Shown here: piece after piece, positions 62,595-64,000 of the stretch
How positions within the stretch are numbered: the stretch's first letter is position 1
Layout: each line of letters starts with the position of its first letter
Source of the DNA: Rhodococcus yunnanensis NBRC 103083
GTDB taxonomy: Bacteria; Actinomycetota; Actinomycetes; Mycobacteriales; Mycobacteriaceae
Direction: 5' to 3'
DNA length: 64,000 nucleotides
Assembly: GCF_001895005.1 (NCBI RefSeq)
Contig: NZ_BCXH01000006.1
Location: forward strand, 62,001 to 126,000
Translations under genes and position numbers: made by a program
The notes under the pieces: generated by a model
Database searches by the model: none
Told to the model about the DNA's origin: nothing
The model's input: the letters and a program-made list of their open reading frames with translations, nothing else

Positions 62595-63400
62595 CAGAAC
62601 GGAGACTGTGTGCGCCCGACGAGGTCGGCGACCGAGTTGATCACCTTCGTCGGCCGGTACGGATAGTTTTCCACCGACGCCGTCGTCGAGATACCGGTGA
62701 GGACGAGGATGGTCTGCAATCCGGCTTCGAGTCCCGACAGCACATCGGTGTCCATGCGGTCGCCGATCATCAGTGTGCTCTCGGAGTGTCCACCGATCGC
62801 GCGCAGAGCCGAGCGCATCATCAGCGCGTTCGGTTTACCGACGTAGTACGGCTCGCGGCCGGTGGCCTTGGTGATCAGTGCGGCGACGGACCCGGTGGCG
62901 GGCAACGAACCCTCGCGGGACGGTCCGGTGGCATCGGGGTTGGTCGCGATGAACCGGGCACCCTTCTCGACGAGCCGGATCGCGGTGGTGATCGCCTCGA
63001 ACGAGTACGTGCGAGTCTCGCCGAGCACGACGTAATCGGGATTGGAATCGGTCAGGACGTACCCGATGTCGTGCAGGGCCGTCGTCAGCCCCGACTCGCC
63101 GACGACGTACGCACTGCCCCCTGGACGTTGGTTGCCGAGGAAGTCGGCGGTGGCGAGTGCCGAAGTCCAGATCGTGCTCTCCGGGATGTCCAGTCCTGTT
63201 CGTTCGAGCCGTGCCCGCAGGTCGCGGGGTGTCCGGATCGAATTGTTGGTCAGCACGATGAACGGAATCTCGTTGGCCTGCAGCTCCGCGACGAACGCGT
63301 CGGCGCCCGGTATGAGGTGATCCTCGTGGACGAGCACGCCGTCCATATCCATCAGATAGGTCCAACGCTGCGGTGCATCAGGTGAGCTCACCTCACCCAT
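62594..63400 (-). CDS. HAD-IIA (NagD-like) phosphatase
   Basis: 268 aa. HAD motif I DMDGVLVHED, motif II FIVLTNNSIRTPRDLRARL, cap with GYVLTDSNPDYVVLGETRTY, motif III YVGKPNALMMRSAL and motif IV IGDRMDTDVLSGLEAGLQTI LVLTG. Sugar or nucleotide phosphate substrate not predictable. It overlaps the isochorismate synthase start, so the two are co-expressed. Confidence 0.9.
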   Translation of the reverse strand: MGEVSSPDAPQRWTYLMDMDGVLVHEDHLIPGADAFVAELQANEIPFIVLTNNSIRTPRDLRARLERTGLDIPESTIWTSALATADFLGNQRPGGSAYVVGESGLTTALHDIGYVLTDSNPDYVVLGETRTYSFEAITTAIRLVEKGARFIATNPDATGPSREGSLPATGSVAALITKATGREPYYVGKPNALMMRSALRAIGGHSESTLMIGDRMDTDVLSGLEAGLQTILVLTGISTTASVENYPYRPTKVINSVADLVGRTQSPF

Positions 63401-63443
63401 TGTGCGCTACGGGCCATCTGCGCTACATGCGCTGGGCCCTGCG

Positions 63444-63710
63444 CTACCCCGCCTTCCGCTCTGCGGTACGCCGTAGAGCGCGTTCGCGGGCGGTCATTCC
63501 GCCCCAGACTCCGAAGGGTTCGTTGGCGGCAAGGGCGAACCGTCGGCACTGCGAGATGACCGGGCATTGTCCACACAGGACTTTTGCCTGATCCTCGCGT
63601 TGCCGCCGAGCCGTCCGACCTTCGCCCGAGGGGGAGAAGAAGATGTCGGAACTGCTGCCGCGGCAGACCGCGTCGAGCTGCCACTGCCACGCTGCTGTTG
63701 TGGGTGCCAT
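63444..63710 (-). CDS. WhiB3-like iron-sulfur transcription regulator
   Basis: 88 aa. Cys16, Cys46, Cys49 and Cys55 form the C-x29-C-x2-C-x5-C cluster site; FGVWGGMTARER is the beta-turn, followed by a basic DNA-binding tail (RRTAERKAG). WQWQLDAVCRG, then FFSPSGEGRTARRQREDQAK, closely resembles WhiB3 (from memory). ATG 63710 has no obvious RBS; the frame continues upstream as poorly composed sequence. WhiB3 senses redox/NO and tunes lipid metabolism in mycobacteria. Confidence 0.85.
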   Translation of the reverse strand: MAPTTAAWQWQLDAVCRGSSSDIFFSPSGEGRTARRQREDQAKVLCGQCPVISQCRRFALAANEPFGVWGGMTARERALRRTAERKAG

Positions 63711-64000
63711 ACAGCGATGATGTCGGTCGAAAAGGCTGGTGGGAAGGTTTCGAATCATCCAGCGTCTAATGGTTCGGTGAACTTTCAGGGCGTGCTCGCC
63801 CGCGAGGGAAGCCGCGGGGACAGGCGTGTTCTCCAGCTGGCGTGAGCGGCTGTCGACAATTGAATCAGCCTGATTCGATTGTGACCGGAGTTCACCGAAC
63901 ATGCTGGTGCACAGTCGATCAGGGCGTCGTGATCGATGTTCGGGCAGTCGAGTTGCAGACCCACGCGCGCCCACCCCGTCCTATCGTGTGTCGCAGTCGC
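63711..64000. other. upstream region of the whiB3-like gene
   Basis: No gene recognised in 290 bp. It holds a near-perfect 25-nt palindrome at 63857-63881 (core GAATCAG-C-CTGATTC with CAAT/ATTG ends) and two copies of GTTCGGTGAAC in opposite orientation (63772-63782 and 63890-63900). A long regulated leader is typical of whiB genes. Confidence 0.5.

Overview
The window is high-GC actinobacterial DNA and looks like a Rhodococcus or close mycolic-acid relative. The signs are KstR-type steroid-regulon operators, an F420-type oxidoreductase, an HspR/HAIR-controlled clpB, a WhiB3-like regulator, FprA, many GTG starts and several start codons that directly follow a -10 box. From memory, the gene order echoes the M. 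tuberculosis Rv0357c-Rv0391 neighbourhood (purA, Rv0358, M50 protease, DUF3151, fba, DedA, GH76-like, SpoU, pyrE, Rv0383c, clpB, Rv0385, purT, rhodanese, metZ), with a left edge resembling Rv3520c/Rv3521. No search was run.

Layout. 1-3182: divergent DUF35 protein and LLM oxidoreductase, then a FadD4-like acyl-CoA ligase, with two KstR-like operators. 3215-11391: flavohemoprotein, clpB, membrane/secreted proteins, SDR, LemA and pyrE. 11404-13813: sortase-like lipoprotein overlapping the gene of an Ala-rich coiled-coil surface protein. 14110-27638: an apparent genomic island. It starts with a decayed tyrosine integrase and ends in an IS1380 remnant fused to a truncated MFS gene. It carries a seven-gene ABC-importer/flavin-monooxygenase operon plus a MarR/DHA2 efflux pair.

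27665-43716: housekeeping and accessory genes (MarR, Rv1733c-like, lysoplasmalogenase, SDR, lipoprotein, SpoU methylase, GH76, Tam-like methyltransferase, two DedA proteins, fba, DUF3151, FUSC, CDF metal exporter, PPOX protein, WYL and HxlR regulators, M50 protease). 43936-53750: purA, LGFP protein, SnoaL-like protein, Ogt, MocR regulator, Mcr racemase, purT, DUF456, amidohydrolase and SMP-30. 53887-61510: fprA, then a Cys-rich leader peptide followed by a tauCABD-like sulfonate operon, a membrane protein, rhodanese and metZ. 61512-64000: isochorismate synthase, HAD phosphatase and WhiB3-like regulator.

Sulfur is a recurring theme: sulfonate import and desulfonation behind a predicted cysteine attenuator, rhodanese plus sulfhydrylase, and an island operon whose DszA/NtaA-type monooxygenases could attack an organosulfur or amino-polycarboxylate substrate. 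Short tandem-repeat arrays (units 17, 17, 23 and 34 bp) sit on or beside gene stop codons at four places. No tRNA, rRNA or CRISPR was seen.
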